From Tamarix chinensis (Eukaryota > Streptophyta > Magnoliopsida > Caryophyllales > Tamaricaceae), in the NCBI GenBank assembly GCA_030549775.1, contig CM060171.1, forward strand, positions 2,720,001-2,784,000: a stretch of DNA of 64,000 nucleotides, read 5' to 3'. Positions 25,921-38,166 of this stretch are shown here, piece by piece (positions within the stretch are counted from its first letter, which is position 1; the number at the start of each line of letters is the position of its first letter). The notes below the pieces were generated by a model. The model searched no databases. It was not told the origin of the DNA and was given only the letters and a program-made list of their open reading frames with translations. The position numbers and the translations under genes were made by a program.

Positions 25921-26094
25921 TTATGAGGCTTCAAGTATCCTTTCAATAAAATGGGCCTGTTCTTCTTCAAGCTGATTCTTCCTGCTCCAAATCCATCGAA
26001 CAAAAATGCCTACAGCCAAGCTAATTGTCGCGGGTTGCAACAGACACTCGGCAGCCAAATCACGGTTGGTTTCTCGGACGCAAATTCCAATCTT
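25921..26094 (-). other. Orphan open stretch, possible C-terminal coding remnant
   Basis: On the minus strand a frame is open for 57 codons from just after a TGA at 26095-26097 to a TAA at 25921-25923. The peptide has a hydrophobic stretch (A-T-I-S-L-A-V-G-I-F-V) followed by R-W-I-W-S-R-K-N-Q and an acidic helix-like end (E-E-E-Q-A-H-F-I-E-R-I-L-E). It reads like real protein, but there is no start codon and I do not recognise it. It could be the last exon of a lost gene or chance. It lies about 540 bp downstream of the GAUT stop. Confidence 0.22.
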
Positions 26095-26277
26095 TCAACT
26101 TCAGTGATCACATTCACCCTGCTCAGGGATGTCCGAGTCAAGGGGTATGATGATGTTCATGGACTTTGACTGATGGTGGTATAAAGCATGGCCAGCATCA
26201 TCCCAGGACACAAGCATTCAGTCGAACAATAAATTTACCAAAAAAAAAATTACAAGAAAGACACGGGCCAAACATGG

Positions 26278-26428
26278 GCACTTCCCATCTTGCGTGGGGT
26301 GTCTGATTCTCGCAACCTATCACAAAGATATTTGTAGATATAATCTGATTTCACTGATAGAAATGATCTTATACAAAAGAATCAATCAAATCTTTTGTGT
26401 GCACTTCCCATCTTGCGTGGGGTGTCTG
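26278..26428. repeat. Exact 28-bp direct repeat
   Basis: GCACTTCCCATCTTGCGTGG plus the next 8 bases occurs at 26278-26305 and identically at 26401-26428. The 95 bp between are unrelated. It lies in the downstream region or 3' UTR of the GAUT gene. Confidence 0.9.
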
Positions 26429-26634
26429 TTACAAGTCAGGAACACTACCTTTTATAATTCTAACAGATGTTCATAACAGTAGGAGGGTGTAAAAAGAAAA
26501 CAAAAATGCATTGTCGAAGCTTACATGCTAATATCAAGAATTCATGAGGTGTGACGACACAATCAACACAGATCTAACTTCTAGTTGGTGCAAATTGGCT
26601 ACCTCTTCCTCGACGAGATTGAAAAGGAATCATT

Positions 26635-28915
26635 TTAAACGCCAAAATTGCACATCTGGACAAACTCCATTTCACTATCAACATATTTTTTCCATAGATC
26701 CTTGTACTGATTGAGAGCAATGTCGAGCCAAGGCTTCATGTTTCCATTATAGTGAATCACTGCGGCTTTTTCAATCACATCCATGCTCACGCTGGGATTG
26801 TACCCAAGTCCGAGAACATGCCAAGATTTGTCCAGTGGCTTAGTTGTAGAGTAGAATGTCATCAACCCAGGAGGCAGGGTCCCAAGTTTCCACAATGTTT
26901 GATCTTCGTTCTGATAAAGATCAGGGAGAAAGAGAAAAAAAATATTAGGTTCTGGCAAAAAGAATTTGTAAAGAGTATGCGGCAACATGGCTATCTATAA
27001 CATAATAACAAGATCGGAATGAATAAATAAATGAGCATCAACTTACCAAGTTCTGCCAGTAATGATACTGATCTGTCAACTTCTCCCGCCTCCACTCATC
27101 AAGATCAAATATATTCATCCCAAATGCCCAAGCACATGATTTTGGGTTAAATTTCTCCTTAATGAGAGGATGGGAAAAGTTTAGATACTGTCCATACCGA
27201 TGGAATGATCCAAAGCATGTCTCAACAGCCCCATTCACCTTCCCGCCCAAATCAATATTCCACAAAGCAGTCAAATCCTTCTGAACCACGACATCATCAT
27301 CCAAGAACAAGATGCGGTGCAGCGTGGGATGCATCTCTGGCAAATAAAACCGCAGATGATTCAACACCGACAAGTACTTGGGGTTTCTGAATTTCATGCT
27401 GCTAATATCTTTGGTAGTGTTCTCCGCCCCGGTCTCAAAGTAAAACTTTTGCAACCTTGTTGATTCAAGTTGCTTGAGCACAGGCACATACGATGGATTC
27501 CAAAAGTCAAAGTCTTCCACAGCCTTGATTTCGATACTGGCTCCCCCATCAATAGGTCTCATCCTAAACCAGACCTTCATTGCTGCAAGATTCATTTTAT
27601 CAGTCACCACATGAAAAACGTGCTTATATGGCTCCTCAGCATTCTTCACCACTGAATTCACCACCACAGAAACGGCAATCACATTATCGGAGAATATGGC
27701 ATAATGATACAGAGTAGGGTCCTCAAACTCAGCTTTTGGCTCTTCCTCCTTATACTTCTCAGGATGTGAAACCCTCTCCTCAACAAGCCTCATCGCTAAG
27801 CAATGCAGACTTTTAGGCACCGATTTCGCGGCTATCATGCTCGCATAAGCACCATTCTTCTTAGCTTTACCCAACAACTCTTGAACAGCAAAAATCGTAT
27901 CCTTCAACTTTTGAATCTTTAACTGGTTATCATAAGACTCCTTAGCCTCCGCAATCATAAACCTCGCAATCTTCACTTTATCCTTCACCTCCTTCTCAAA
28001 CTGCCTCAACACTTCGTCGTCTACAGGCCCATCCGTCCCAAAAATAGCCGAACGATAAGCAGGCTTGGATACCAAGTCAGTAAAGTTTTGTGCTAAATCA
28101 TCAAACATCCTAAGTTGTCTTGAATTATCAAGCTTCAGCTTCCGCGCATAGGCCGCATATGTGTTAACAAGCATGATATGATCATGGGCTTGCTTATGTA
28201 TCAAATCCAGCCTCGTCTTCATGGGATCAGACTTTAGTGCTAGAAATGTCCTGTGTACGTAAGCATTTCCTGTTGTTGGCATGTCCTGTTCCAAGTAACC
28301 CAACCAACAGATTCCCGGTCAAATAATTATTCATGCGAGACCAAGATTCAGTTGGCATAAGAACGGTACCTCATTAGGCCAAACAGAAATATTATTATAT
28401 AGATTGATTCATAAATCAGCAACATTTAGATGACATTTCATACTCCTTTACAGTGATGGAAGAGCACGAAGGAGGAGAGGGATATCATATAAATCCAATG
28501 ATAGTAAGGCAATAACGCAGTCAGTCATCCTTCCAACCACCGCACTTAATTCAATGAATGAATGAATGAATGATTCAGCAGAACAGTCTAAAGTGATCTG
28601 CTACCAATAGTGATACTGATCATCTTACTTAATCAGATTTCCATCTATGGCAATCAATCCTACAGAATCTTCGGCTAAGGTATTTCATGCTGTAGACTGA
28701 GAATGACGGACATGGAAGGGGGGGGGGAGACGAAAAGAGGGACTTACCGGATCTGGAGACGTAATAAGAGGATTAGTCGAGAAGAGAACTGAGAGACCTG
28801 CAAGAAAAAGCAGAGAGAACGTAGTGGATACAAAGATTCGATATGAGAAGAAGTTCCGATACGCATTTCCGTTGCCGCCACCAGATCCCCGGCCGCCTCT
28901 TACCGCCATCGCCAT
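26635..28915 (-). CDS. GAUT9: GAUT9-like galacturonosyltransferase (3 exons)
   Basis: Exons are 28748-28915, 27047-28285 and 26635-26910 (168, 1239 and 276 nt), giving 560 aa. Both introns (462 and 136 bp) are GT-AG and phase 0; donors read CCG|GTAAGT and TTG|GTAAGT, acceptors ACAG|GAC and TCAG|AAC. The protein is a Golgi type II glycosyltransferase of family GT8, of the clade using UDP-galacturonic acid to build pectin homogalacturonan. Seen: a Gly/Arg-rich N-terminus, one membrane anchor at about 27-46, a stem with conserved K-I-Q-K-L-K-D-T-I-F, L-Y-H-Y-A-I-F-S-D at about 248-256, the metal-binding D-D-D-V-V at 385-389, G-S-F-H-R-Y-G-Q-Y at about 415-423, and H-Y-N-G-N-M-K-P-W at 522-530. 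The length and N-terminus resemble Arabidopsis GAUT9 more than GAUT8/QUA1. No lesion is seen. Confidence 0.95.
28553..28575. repeat. (AATG)n in GAUT intron 1
   Basis: About five AATG units inside the first intron. Confidence 0.85.
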
Positions 28916-29230
28916 TCAGGTACCTGGATCTCTTCACTATCTTCTCTCTATTTTTTATATCCTCAATTGATTTTCAGTGGGCGATGGTCGATTCAATTCG
29001 AAAATGAGCTTTAGCGGTGGTGGTGACTGGCGACGGTGGACGAGTTAGTTATTAGTCATTAGATCTAAGATATTAAGTGGATGCAGCAGCTCACACGCCG
29101 AAAAGATGGGAGTGTAAGTAGTAACTGGGCGAGAGAGTGCGCGTCGGAGAGTTGTCTGTGTCTGAGTAAGCGAGAGCTGAAGAAGTCGGTGGGAATTTAA
29201 TTGCTTACTGAATTATTTTTAGGAAGTTGT
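28916..29230 (-). promoter_or_regulatory. Probable 5' UTR and proximal promoter of the GAUT gene
   Basis: The sequence directly upstream of the GAUT start is far less AT-rich than its surroundings. On the minus strand it has pyrimidine-rich patches (CTCTC-type, around 29128-29180) typical of plant core promoters. No clear TATA box was found. Confidence 0.35.
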
Positions 29231-30039
29231 GAGTTTTGATCAACCGATCAGAGTCAGATTTGTTTTCGTGGGGCCAAAGCGATGGCTTACCAGGTCGCTG
29301 AAATTAACGAGAATTATTGTTAGAATTATATTTTTCGACTACAAATTTTCCTTATTTTAAACAAGTAGAAATGATGAAACTCAATTTATGTTACTACATA
29401 TTAAAATAATATATGAATAGGTAAAATCCAAAGCAGAGTGCATCAGATTTATAATACCATGTCATAATATGCACAACAAATCACACGAAACTGGCGGACA
29501 AAAAAGTATCTATTAAACAAATCAAATGTGATATATTGTCATAATTAGTTTGGTTCGTCCAATATTTCACATTTTCCTAACTTCTTGACGCAAAAACATC
29601 TCATTCTTAATTTCTTCGTCTCAACGTTCAACCGCAAACAATCATCAACTTTAAAATTCAAATCAAAAAAAAAAAAAATCATAAAGTACTCGTCATGACA
29701 ATAATCTACCCAATAATTCTGGCGTAAGAAAAACACAAAGAAACTAAAAGGTAGAAAAAGAGCATGCAATATATATAGTTTAGGGTTTGATTTCAATCCT
29801 TCTATTATGTTTTTCTTATAGCAAACATTGATATCAATAGCAGAACATAGAATACTTGATATCACAATCAACATGAGAGAAAGAAGGTAATTAAGAAGCA
29901 AATGATGGAGATGCTTATAAACATCCAATCCTTACAGTATGAGCACTTTCAAATCTTGTTCAGTTATGAAACTGCTTTTCTAATCACAATGTGCATGTCC
30001 TTTGTTTCTAATTTTATTTTTTGACAGGAATTAAAGACC
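29231..30039. other. Intergenic
   Basis: AT-rich. A 127-codon open frame on the minus strand (29545-29928) has a hydrophobic N-terminus and Cys-rich end but no recognisable family; I do not call it a gene. Confidence 0.4.
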
Positions 30040-30466
30040 TTAGAACTTATAATCATACGCCTATTTGACATATATAATCACTTTATTAGCACATATAATC
30101 ACCTTATAAACAAAATTAACCACTTCATTGACACACTATATAAGTCTAAAAATACCTTTGTTTCTAACATACTCACTTTAACAGTACATATAATGATCAT
30201 ATCAATTTAGTACTTGACTTTGTAAGTATATACTCACCTTTGTATAAGCATAATCAGAACTAGACACAATCACTGTAATAGTTAACACAATCACTTTAAT
30301 AACAAACTCCATAGGTTAGTGATCACCTTCCTAAACTAACATAATCACTACAAAAACTGATATAATCACTTCATTAATCTACAAAATCGCCTTAGAAAAT
30401 GCACAGTCACTTTAGTAACTTACTCTACAACTATCTAATCACTTTCCTAACTTATATAATCATTTA
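30040..30466 (+). repeat. AATCACTTT minisatellite-like array, left part
   Basis: Degenerate tandem units of about 20-25 bp built on ATATAATCACTTTATTAGCA, with variants such as AATCACCTT. The same array resumes at 33606 after an inserted element. It reads as one ancestral array of roughly 0.87 kb. Confidence 0.75.
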
Positions 30467-33400
30467 GGGATTGTTTGGTTTTACTTAAGAAAAGTAGTTT
30501 TTTAGATAATTAATTATAAAAAGTAATTATAAATTTTTTTAAGTGTTTGGATTTACTTTTAATAAGTAATTATAAAAAAATAACTTATAATAATTAATTT
30601 TTAAAAGTTGTAAACTAAAAGTAAATTTTACTTACTTTTAAAAATCACTTTTGGTGTGCGGCACGATACTTGTGTATTAGTAAAAGTTTCGTTTATAAAC
30701 TTTTATCTCCACTGCACTCCTTCCCGCTCCTCTGTTCCCACTCCTCCGCTCCACTTTTCTATTGCACACAACCTTCTCCATCTCTACCTTCGTTCCGTAG
30801 TTCGTCTACTACCTTCGATGTCCGACCTGTGCTCACCTTTACCTATGAATTTCTTTGGTTTCCACAACCTTCTCCATCTATTCTTCACATTTCACGTATG
30901 CTTAGCTGCTCCGCTTCTCCATTTCATGTTTGCTCCACAACTTAACTCCATCACTACCTTCGTTCGTCCTCTTCTGAACTCACCTTTACCCTCTCCATCG
31001 ATTCATTACCTGTTATTCGCAGCTCCATTTCACACTTCGCTTCTCACTGCTCCATTTCACGTCCACTCGATCTTCAGGGCTCTAGACATCAAATCTAAAA
31101 TTTGGGCTTTGTTTTGAAGTTTGTTCTCACGTTGTTCAATCTTTGACTCGGGATAGATCTTCAACTCAGTTTCCCTTCATCTGCAAAGTCCAGGTTTGTT
31201 ATGTCTTCATTATTTTGATATTACTACTTTAGATCTGTTATTGATTCATGGTTATTGCGATTGAAAGTATGGGAATTTTAGATGTTCGGTTTGGCACTTT
31301 GATGACGATCTTTTGAAAATGAAAAATGTTTCAGGTGACCAAATTTCCTTTTAGCCCTCGTCTGAAATAATTCATATATAGACAATTTTTTTAGGGCTGG
31401 GACGGAATGAGATTTTTCCTACCTACGTGCAATTCATGCTCACTTGATGTTTCAATTCCTGTTTTCATAGTGTCTGCACGACTGCACCCATGTCAGCCTA
31501 GCATTCCTCCTATTATAATATTTGTTGTCTTATGAATTTAAGAATTTTAGGGAAATTTGTTTCTGATTGTTAGACTATAAGTATATGCAGAGCAACTTGC
31601 AAGTCTTTCTACTGCTGAATATTGTAGTTGTAAGGGTTAGTCGCCACAGGGATGCCAGTGAAGGCTATATATTCCTGATGAGACTCAATCTAGTGAAAAG
31701 TTGTGTAGAGCCATATCAACTTCCAACACCCAAGTTTTATAGGTGAATATTATGCAAAGGGTAGTCTGTCAATCAATAACCCTGTACTACAAATAACTAA
31801 AATCACGATTTCCTTAGTTAGGATCATGGGTACTCTTTCACCCTTAGAATTGTTCTTCTGCTGTATTTTCAGAAGGGAAATTTGTCTATTTTTTTCCATC
31901 ATGTCTGCTATTATGTGTTGTAAATGGAAGAGAATTATCAGCTTTATAAATCATTTAAGGTTACTTAGACTTTTACATGATTAGCTCTAGTAGCACATGG
32001 AATTGCCGGCATTCATTGATTCTTCTGAAAGTTCTGTTTTTGTTTTCCTTTGTCTATTTTATGAAGAATACATTCTACTATAACTCAAAATGGTATGGTT
32101 AAGTAAGAACCCGTGGGATAGCCAAACAGTAGGATAGAATTGTCATTTTGTCTTTCAACTAGTCAATCATGAAGTGTCACAATTTGCTTCCATAGAAAAG
32201 TTTAACCAACCCATGCAATTTGCTAAACTTATATTGCTTTTGGTTCCCCCTCCCCCACCCTTGCTAAAGGGGTATTTTGAACTTATATGCCACACATAAT
32301 ATATCATCGCTCAACATCTTTTTATCTCAGATGTATGAGTTTTATTTCATTGGACAAACTATAAATCGCTGATGAGGTCGTATCATTTTGGTTCTTGTTG
32401 TTAGAAGTCTTTCTTTCATCCTCATCATTTTCAATATCTGATAAAGGCTTGTGAGTGTTTGGGTTAATGCCTCTCTGCCTTAGTTTCTTCTTCAGGAATG
32501 AGTTTCCCATGTAGGGACAGTACCATCCCATTCTCTGAATGTGCGTTCAATAGTAGGATCGAGCAGTTGGAAATAATGCACCGGAACAAGAACGGGTGGG
32601 GCAGGAGGAAGAGGAAAAGAAGAGATGGATTTGGTTTCCTATTGCAATGAGGACGGTTCAATGGTTTGTTAATAGGGAAAATCATAGGTCTCAGTGTTAT
32701 CATCTCGATCAGCAACAGGCTCACCGATTTAACAACATAACACAGACATTAGATATATAGCTTTTTTTTTAATAAAAAAAATGCTTAAGGATGAGAACTG
32801 AACCATTGAATGGTGATCGGTATGAGAATATGGACATACTATACTATACGTTGTATTTTTTATTTTGTTATCCTAGGATTTAGAGGACAAGGGATGTACG
32901 TGTGTTGCTGAAAAATTTACACATGTATGACACTTGTGAAAGATTTAAAAGTGCATATTCGCGTATATTAGTTGATCATAGAATATGGGCATAACTAATT
33001 GCAGAAATTCCAACTATATAAAACACAAACGGAATAGTAGATCCAAGAACAGTCTAAGGATTTGATCACTTGAATGAAGATGGAAGAGAAATGATATGTT
33101 TTCAAACACATGCCTAGCCGGTTAGTAGAGTAGAGGACATATATTTGGGCAAACATTCATGGCTCAAACAACTAGTTTCCAATTATGCTTTTAAAAATAA
33201 TTATTTTTTATATTTAAAAGAAAGTTATTATGTCATTAAATTTTTTTATTAAAAAAAATTATTTGAGAAAATTTAAAGTTTAATTTTAAATTTTTTTATA
33301 TTTGTTAATGTTTCATATGCTTTTTAATATTTAATATTACATAATTTATATAGTAATTATTACTAAAATATATATATAGGAAGATAAAAACTAAAGATGG

Positions 33401-33605
33401 AAAAGAAAAAGTAATTTTGTAGAAAAATGAAAACCAAACACTAATAAGGTACAATAAGTAGTTTTTTTTGGCATTAATCACTTATATAATAAAAGTAAAA
33501 ACAAACATACATATTACTTATAAAAGTAATTTTTTAAAAGTAGGTTTATAAAAGTAGTTTTTATCTAAAAGTAGTTACTAAAAAAAAGTAATACCAAACG
33601 ACACC
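30467..33605. mobile_element. TIR element with TTA target duplication, carrying gene fragments
   Basis: The left end GGGATTGTTTGGTTTTACTT and the right end (reverse complement GGTGTCGTTTGGTATTACTT) match at 16 of 20 positions. TTA flanks both ends (30464-30466 and 33606-33608), and the AATCACTTT array continues on both sides. G-rich ...GTTTGGT ends with a 3-bp TTA duplication are typical of PIF/Harbinger and Tourist elements. Subterminal AAAGTAGTTTTT/AAAGTAATTTTT repeats occur near both ends. No transposase is seen. The inside holds less AT-rich, gene-like sequence: a pyrimidine-rich leader-like block at about 30690-31190 ending in a donor-like CCAG|GTTTGT, and a MYB fragment. Confidence 0.65.
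32322..32531 (-). pseudogene. R2R3-MYB gene fragment inside the TIR element
   Basis: The minus-strand frame contains K-K-K-L-R-Q-R-G-I-N-P-N-T-H-K-P-L-S (32439-32492), followed by an acidic, Asn-rich stretch. This matches the signature just after the R3 repeat of plant R2R3-MYB factors (N-S-x-x-K-K-K-L-R-Q-R/K-G-I-D-P-x-T-H-K-P-L). The DNA-binding repeats themselves are not visible upstream: the frame preceding N-S-F-L reads unrelated residues. It is therefore a piece of the third exon, not a gene. It most likely was captured by the surrounding element. Confidence 0.65.
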
Positions 33606-34046
33606 TTAGTTAGCATATATAATCACTTTATTGGCACATAAAATCACTTTATGACCTGGTTGTAAGAGTATAAACTCACATTCCTAATTGAAAATCATTA
33701 AAGAACCGACATAATCACTTTGTTAGTCTACATAACCACCTTAGAATATCATATTCACTTTGTTGAATAAATTATGTATAATCACCTTCCTAAATAATGA
33801 AATTACTTTATTAGCATATATAATCACCTTAAAAGCGAATATAACCACTTCAATAACAAATTATGTAAGTATATAAACACATTTTTTTTTACATAATTAC
33901 TTTAATAGTATATAATCACCTTAAAAATCATATAGTCACGTTGGTAAGTGACTTGTGTATAATTACCTTCCTAAGTAAAAAAATCACTTTATTAGCAGAT
34001 ATAATCACATTGTTAGCATATATAATCACTTCAAAAATACACATAA
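33606..34046 (+). repeat. AATCACTTT minisatellite-like array, right part
   Basis: Continuation of the array at 30040-30466, with units such as CATATATAATCACTTTATT. It ends where the solo LTR begins at 34047. Confidence 0.75.
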
Positions 34047-37000
34047 TGTAATACCCTATTTCTAACTAGCCTTACTATGTGTAATAGTATGTAAGTGTGT
34101 TATTTGATGTATAATTAATTACATAAATGATTGTATAATATTTTATGGCTTCAAGATTATTTTTGGTGAATTTGTATTAATTGCGATTTTATAGTTAGAT
34201 GTACTTTGTTTATAACATATTATTCATATCTGTAAACTTTTAAGTTACATATTAAAAAAATATTATTATACCATTTTATTTGGGTTCTAAATAAGTTGAA
34301 ATGTAAATCTAGAAATTTTAGTTTGATTTTATTTGTATTTGCTATCCCTTTTGAATTTTATACACAAAATATATAATTCAAATATACAAGATAAAAATCA
34401 TATCAAATATGTGTTAAAAGTTTTTGAAAAATTATATTTATGTTGAAAATTTTAGTGATTCTAATAATATTTTTGGTTTTTAGTTTTGTGATTACCTTGT
34501 AAGCTTGTTAGTTCACCATTAATTCAATATTTTATATATAAAACCTTGTTGTAAAATTATGAAAATGTTTAAGTGATTTTTAAATATTTTTTTAATGGTT
34601 TTCATAAATTTTAGTAGTTTTATTGGATTATTTGCTATTTTTATTAATTTTATCATCTTTATTGATCTTTCTACCAATAAAAATAATCTATAAATCCTAA
34701 AATTAATTTTCACCCACGAAATTTCTTTCCTACACTTCCATGATCATATTTTCTATCAATTTTACCTTTTTCCAATTCACTAAACCAAAATTTGGGCCAA
34801 AGTTATTTTTGTATACTTTCTACCTATGTTGCTTGTGTCATTTTAGTTTTTCTTGGACCTAAACTTCTTCACTTACATTCTCCATGCTTAAACCTGACAT
34901 TGTACCGACACACCATCATCTTCCTCATCACTTAGTTGGTTTCTTAGTTTTCATAACTTCATTAATCTAAATACACTCCAACACCTTACACACTCAACCA
35001 CATTGTACTTTGACATTCAAGTGTGTAACAAGCTACATTTCCCCCTCTTTTGGATGTAGATTTGTGTTTGTCCCATCCCCTATTTATACCATGTTTGTCT
35101 TGCTTTGTTTTCATTTAGCCTCTTTTTCTCACTCACTCCTCTTGGTTTCTTTCGCCTCTTTCTTTATTTTAGTTATTTTGCTGAGTGTTATTAAGCTTTG
35201 TTAAGCTTATAACTAAGACCCATCATCCTCTCTTCCTCTGTATTCTTTTGTTTTCACTTCCAAATTTTATTATATATATACTTAATTTATTTTTAAATAA
35301 CTAAAAAAGGTTAGATTTTTGGTTAAATTAGGAATTTGTCATATTTTGTCTCATCCTCTTATGCCTCCATTTTTCAAAGGTGCTAAAGTTCTTTTAGCAG
35401 TCATTTATTTTGAATTTGCTATTTGTGCTTGAAAAGAGGTAGTCCATATGCTCTTACTAAATATGTAAAAATTATGTGCTAGCATGTTTGGGGTTTCCTA
35501 TGTTATGCTTGAGTGTAATTTATGTTTCATTGTAATCTCATAAAAAGTATGCATGCACTATATATTGTTATTAATTTCTCTAAGTATGTGAACATGTGAA
35601 TTTTTATGTAAGATCATGTAAATTGTATGTATTTTAATATATGTATGATAGCATGTTAAAATAGGGCTATTTGTGGAAAAATAATTATGCACAGTTAGGG
35701 TTTTGTGTGCTAAATAAGATTAATTGTGTTTTAGGGGTAAAATGATAATTTTCCACTTCTAAAATTTTTCAGAACTATAATTTTATATGAAAGTGACTAT
35801 TTTAATGTTATTATTCATACCATGGATTTTGCTTAATTCTACTAACTATTGGTATTAAAATGAGGAAATATTAAGTAAATAACATATAAGGGTATTTTAG
35901 TAATTTATAACTATTATATTTAAAAATTTATAACTATTATATTTAAAAGTATGAATAATTTGACTAGGATGACCTTAATGGATTTTCATTGACCTTAGTA
36001 TTTAATTTAACTTTGGCTTGGATCGTTGACCTTAGGGCCAACTTGAATAATTGAAAATAAAGGGAAAATAGTTAAGTATGAAATTAAAAATCATTGTTTA
36101 TTATGTGATATTTTATAATCACCTTATTAAAATATTAATATTTCATGTGTAAGACCTTAAGATTTGGCAATAGTTATTATTTAGGGTTAGCTACCTTAGA
36201 TACGAGGTAGGAACCCTCTAATTGGTTTGGTGATTTCATTAGATGTATAAGCATTTTGGCTAAGGCTCTATTTTACTCTATAAGTTACCTACGAAGTTTA
36301 AAGGGGGTATAGATACTTTAAGATTAGGTTTCCTAGGATGTGAGAATATTGTGTTGCCTTGTTGCACCTGTATGATTCAAGTACTTGTATGTCTCTGGGT
36401 TATAAGTTCAGAGAATACTATGTTACTTTAGTGCATCAATATGATCGATGTACTTTATATGTCTCGAAGTTATTAGTATATCCTCTCAAGTAATGAAAAA
36501 TGGAAGTAATTTTCATATATGGATTTAAGTATATTATTGTGGTTTGTTGGTTTGGTAGTTTCCGATGTGCTCTACTTGGTTTGGATATGTTGGTTTAATA
36601 ATTTTCTCCATGTACTAATTAGATCTGGTATATTGGTATGTAGTTATCCAAGTGTTTTCCTTATCATGTTATACGTGGTACAGAGATGGTTATTGTAAAA
36701 TTCCTTAATTATGGTATGGTGTTTTCCCCTTTATAAAACACTCTTGGTATAATTAGAGTAATGAAATAGTTGTAATATGGTTAATTTTGATGTGATGACC
36801 ATGTGACATATTGTATGATATGAGTTATGGTATGAATGTAACACTTAGTTATGGTATGTACTATTTAACATGTTATACATGATACTTTGTGTTACCTTCT
36901 ATGTACTCTATGTGATTTTTGCATGATTAATATTATGTAGTGGTTTACTCAGTACCATCTTACTAATAGGCCCTATCTTACAGTCATCTGCCTATTGAAT

Positions 37001-37409
37001 GGGTAATCTTTACCTTACATGAGGAATTTAAGGGTACATCTTGATGGCTTTTGATAGAGTTTGAGAGTTATAATTATCCAGTATTCATTCAAGCATCTTA
37101 TGATCTAGATTTCCTTTAGGCTCTTATATCCCTTCTATATTTCTTTCTCTTGTCACTTGTAACTCTTTTGTCCTACCTTTTGTTATTGTAATAGTTTAAT
37201 ATTACAATGAAATATTTATCCACATATTATCAATTATTGTTCTTAATTTAAGCAGATAAACATTTAATACTTAACACTTAGTATAAGCGATGTAGAGAAA
37301 ATAAACTTATACTTAGTATGGTTGTAACATCCTACATTTTTAATAGCCGAGCTTCCCTAATCAACTCTTTTTAAAGAGATTTTCAAGTGCTAAAAATAGA
37401 AGTGTTACA
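34047..37409 (+). mobile_element. Solo long LTR (chromovirus-type)
   Basis: Begins TGTAATACCC and ends GTGTTACA, the TG...CA ends of an LTR. The flanking 5-mers are CATAA and CATAT (4 of 5 match), and neither a primer site nor gag follows, so it looks like a solo LTR of about 3.36 kb left by LTR-LTR recombination. Its second half (about 35950-36450) aligns with 58050-58480 of the LTR starting at 53203, for example GTTGACCTTAGGGCCAACTTGAATAATTGAAAATA versus a near-identical stretch there. It has no coding capacity. Confidence 0.65.
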
Positions 37410-38166
37410 CATATTCATCACAATATGTTACTGACTGAATCATTATTTGTAGTGTTGTAACTGGACCTACATATCCAAATAATAAAATAAATGATAGTGA
37501 CATGGATGACAACCTCTTATTGAAGGACTTTATTTCTTTTAATAAGCTAAGGAGGCAAAAGGCTATAGATAAAGAAAAGGATAGTGACGATCATAACAAT
37601 ATTTATAATAGAGACAATGACAACAACTCTGATGATAATGTTAGTGATAACAACACTGATGATTATAGTGATCATATTGATGATAAGGATGAGAATTACT
37701 CTCCATAAAAAGGGGATGGATAGGAAATGGAAACACAAACCAAAAAAGTTATAGAAACTCAAACAACTTAAGAAATTGACAAAGAAAATAGTAAAAAAGG
37801 AGAAAATCTAAATTGAGCAAGCCACAACAGGTACAACATCCTCAAAGAAGTAAAATACCTAAGGCTAGGAATCATAAGAAGTTATTTAATTTCATCCCAA
37901 GGCTGACGACCAAACAAAAGGATGTAGTTTAGGAAATCAAATTTGGAGCTTTTCTAGATGTAGGGATCAACTATATGAGTATGACCCTTGGTAGGTATCT
38001 GCTAAATAATTTTGATTACTACAAATCTAGCTTGATGTGAAGGTGGAGAAAAACTCCACATAACATATGAAGATGTACAATTATGCTTTGGTTTACCAAA
38101 GGGTGAGGAACCAATAAAGGAGGTAAGACTAAGATCCAATCCAAAGTGGTATAAACAATTCATAGA
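37410..38166 (+). pseudogene. Transposon-associated DUF1985/Ulp1-type protein fragment
   Basis: First comes an open frame (37502-37708) with a long Asp/Asn-rich low-complexity region. After frameshifts, about 37880-38150 translates to F-G-A-F-L-D-V-G-I-N-Y-M...L-G-R-Y-L-L-N-N-F-D, then H-I-T-Y-E-D-V-Q-L-C-F-G-L-P-K-G. This 'H-I-T-x-E-D-V-x-L-x-x-G-L-P-x-G' pattern is found in plant transposon-linked proteins that often accompany Ulp1-like proteases. The catalytic protease part is absent. The match is by pattern memory only. Confidence 0.4.

Noticed and set aside
29545..29928. 127-codon minus-strand frame upstream of the GAUT gene
   Set aside because: AT-driven Phe/Leu/Ile-rich peptide with no known domain and no supporting promoter or splice signals; cannot exclude an orphan gene, but support is too weak.
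30656..31117. 153-codon plus-strand frame in the TIR element
   Set aside because: Low-complexity Pro/Ser/Leu/His translation of a pyrimidine-rich leader-like block; two frames are open over the same bases.
32464..32724. 86-codon minus-strand frame overlapping the MYB fragment
   Set aside because: It is in a different phase from the K-K-K-L-R-Q-R-G frame and has no MYB-like residues, so it is a shadow.
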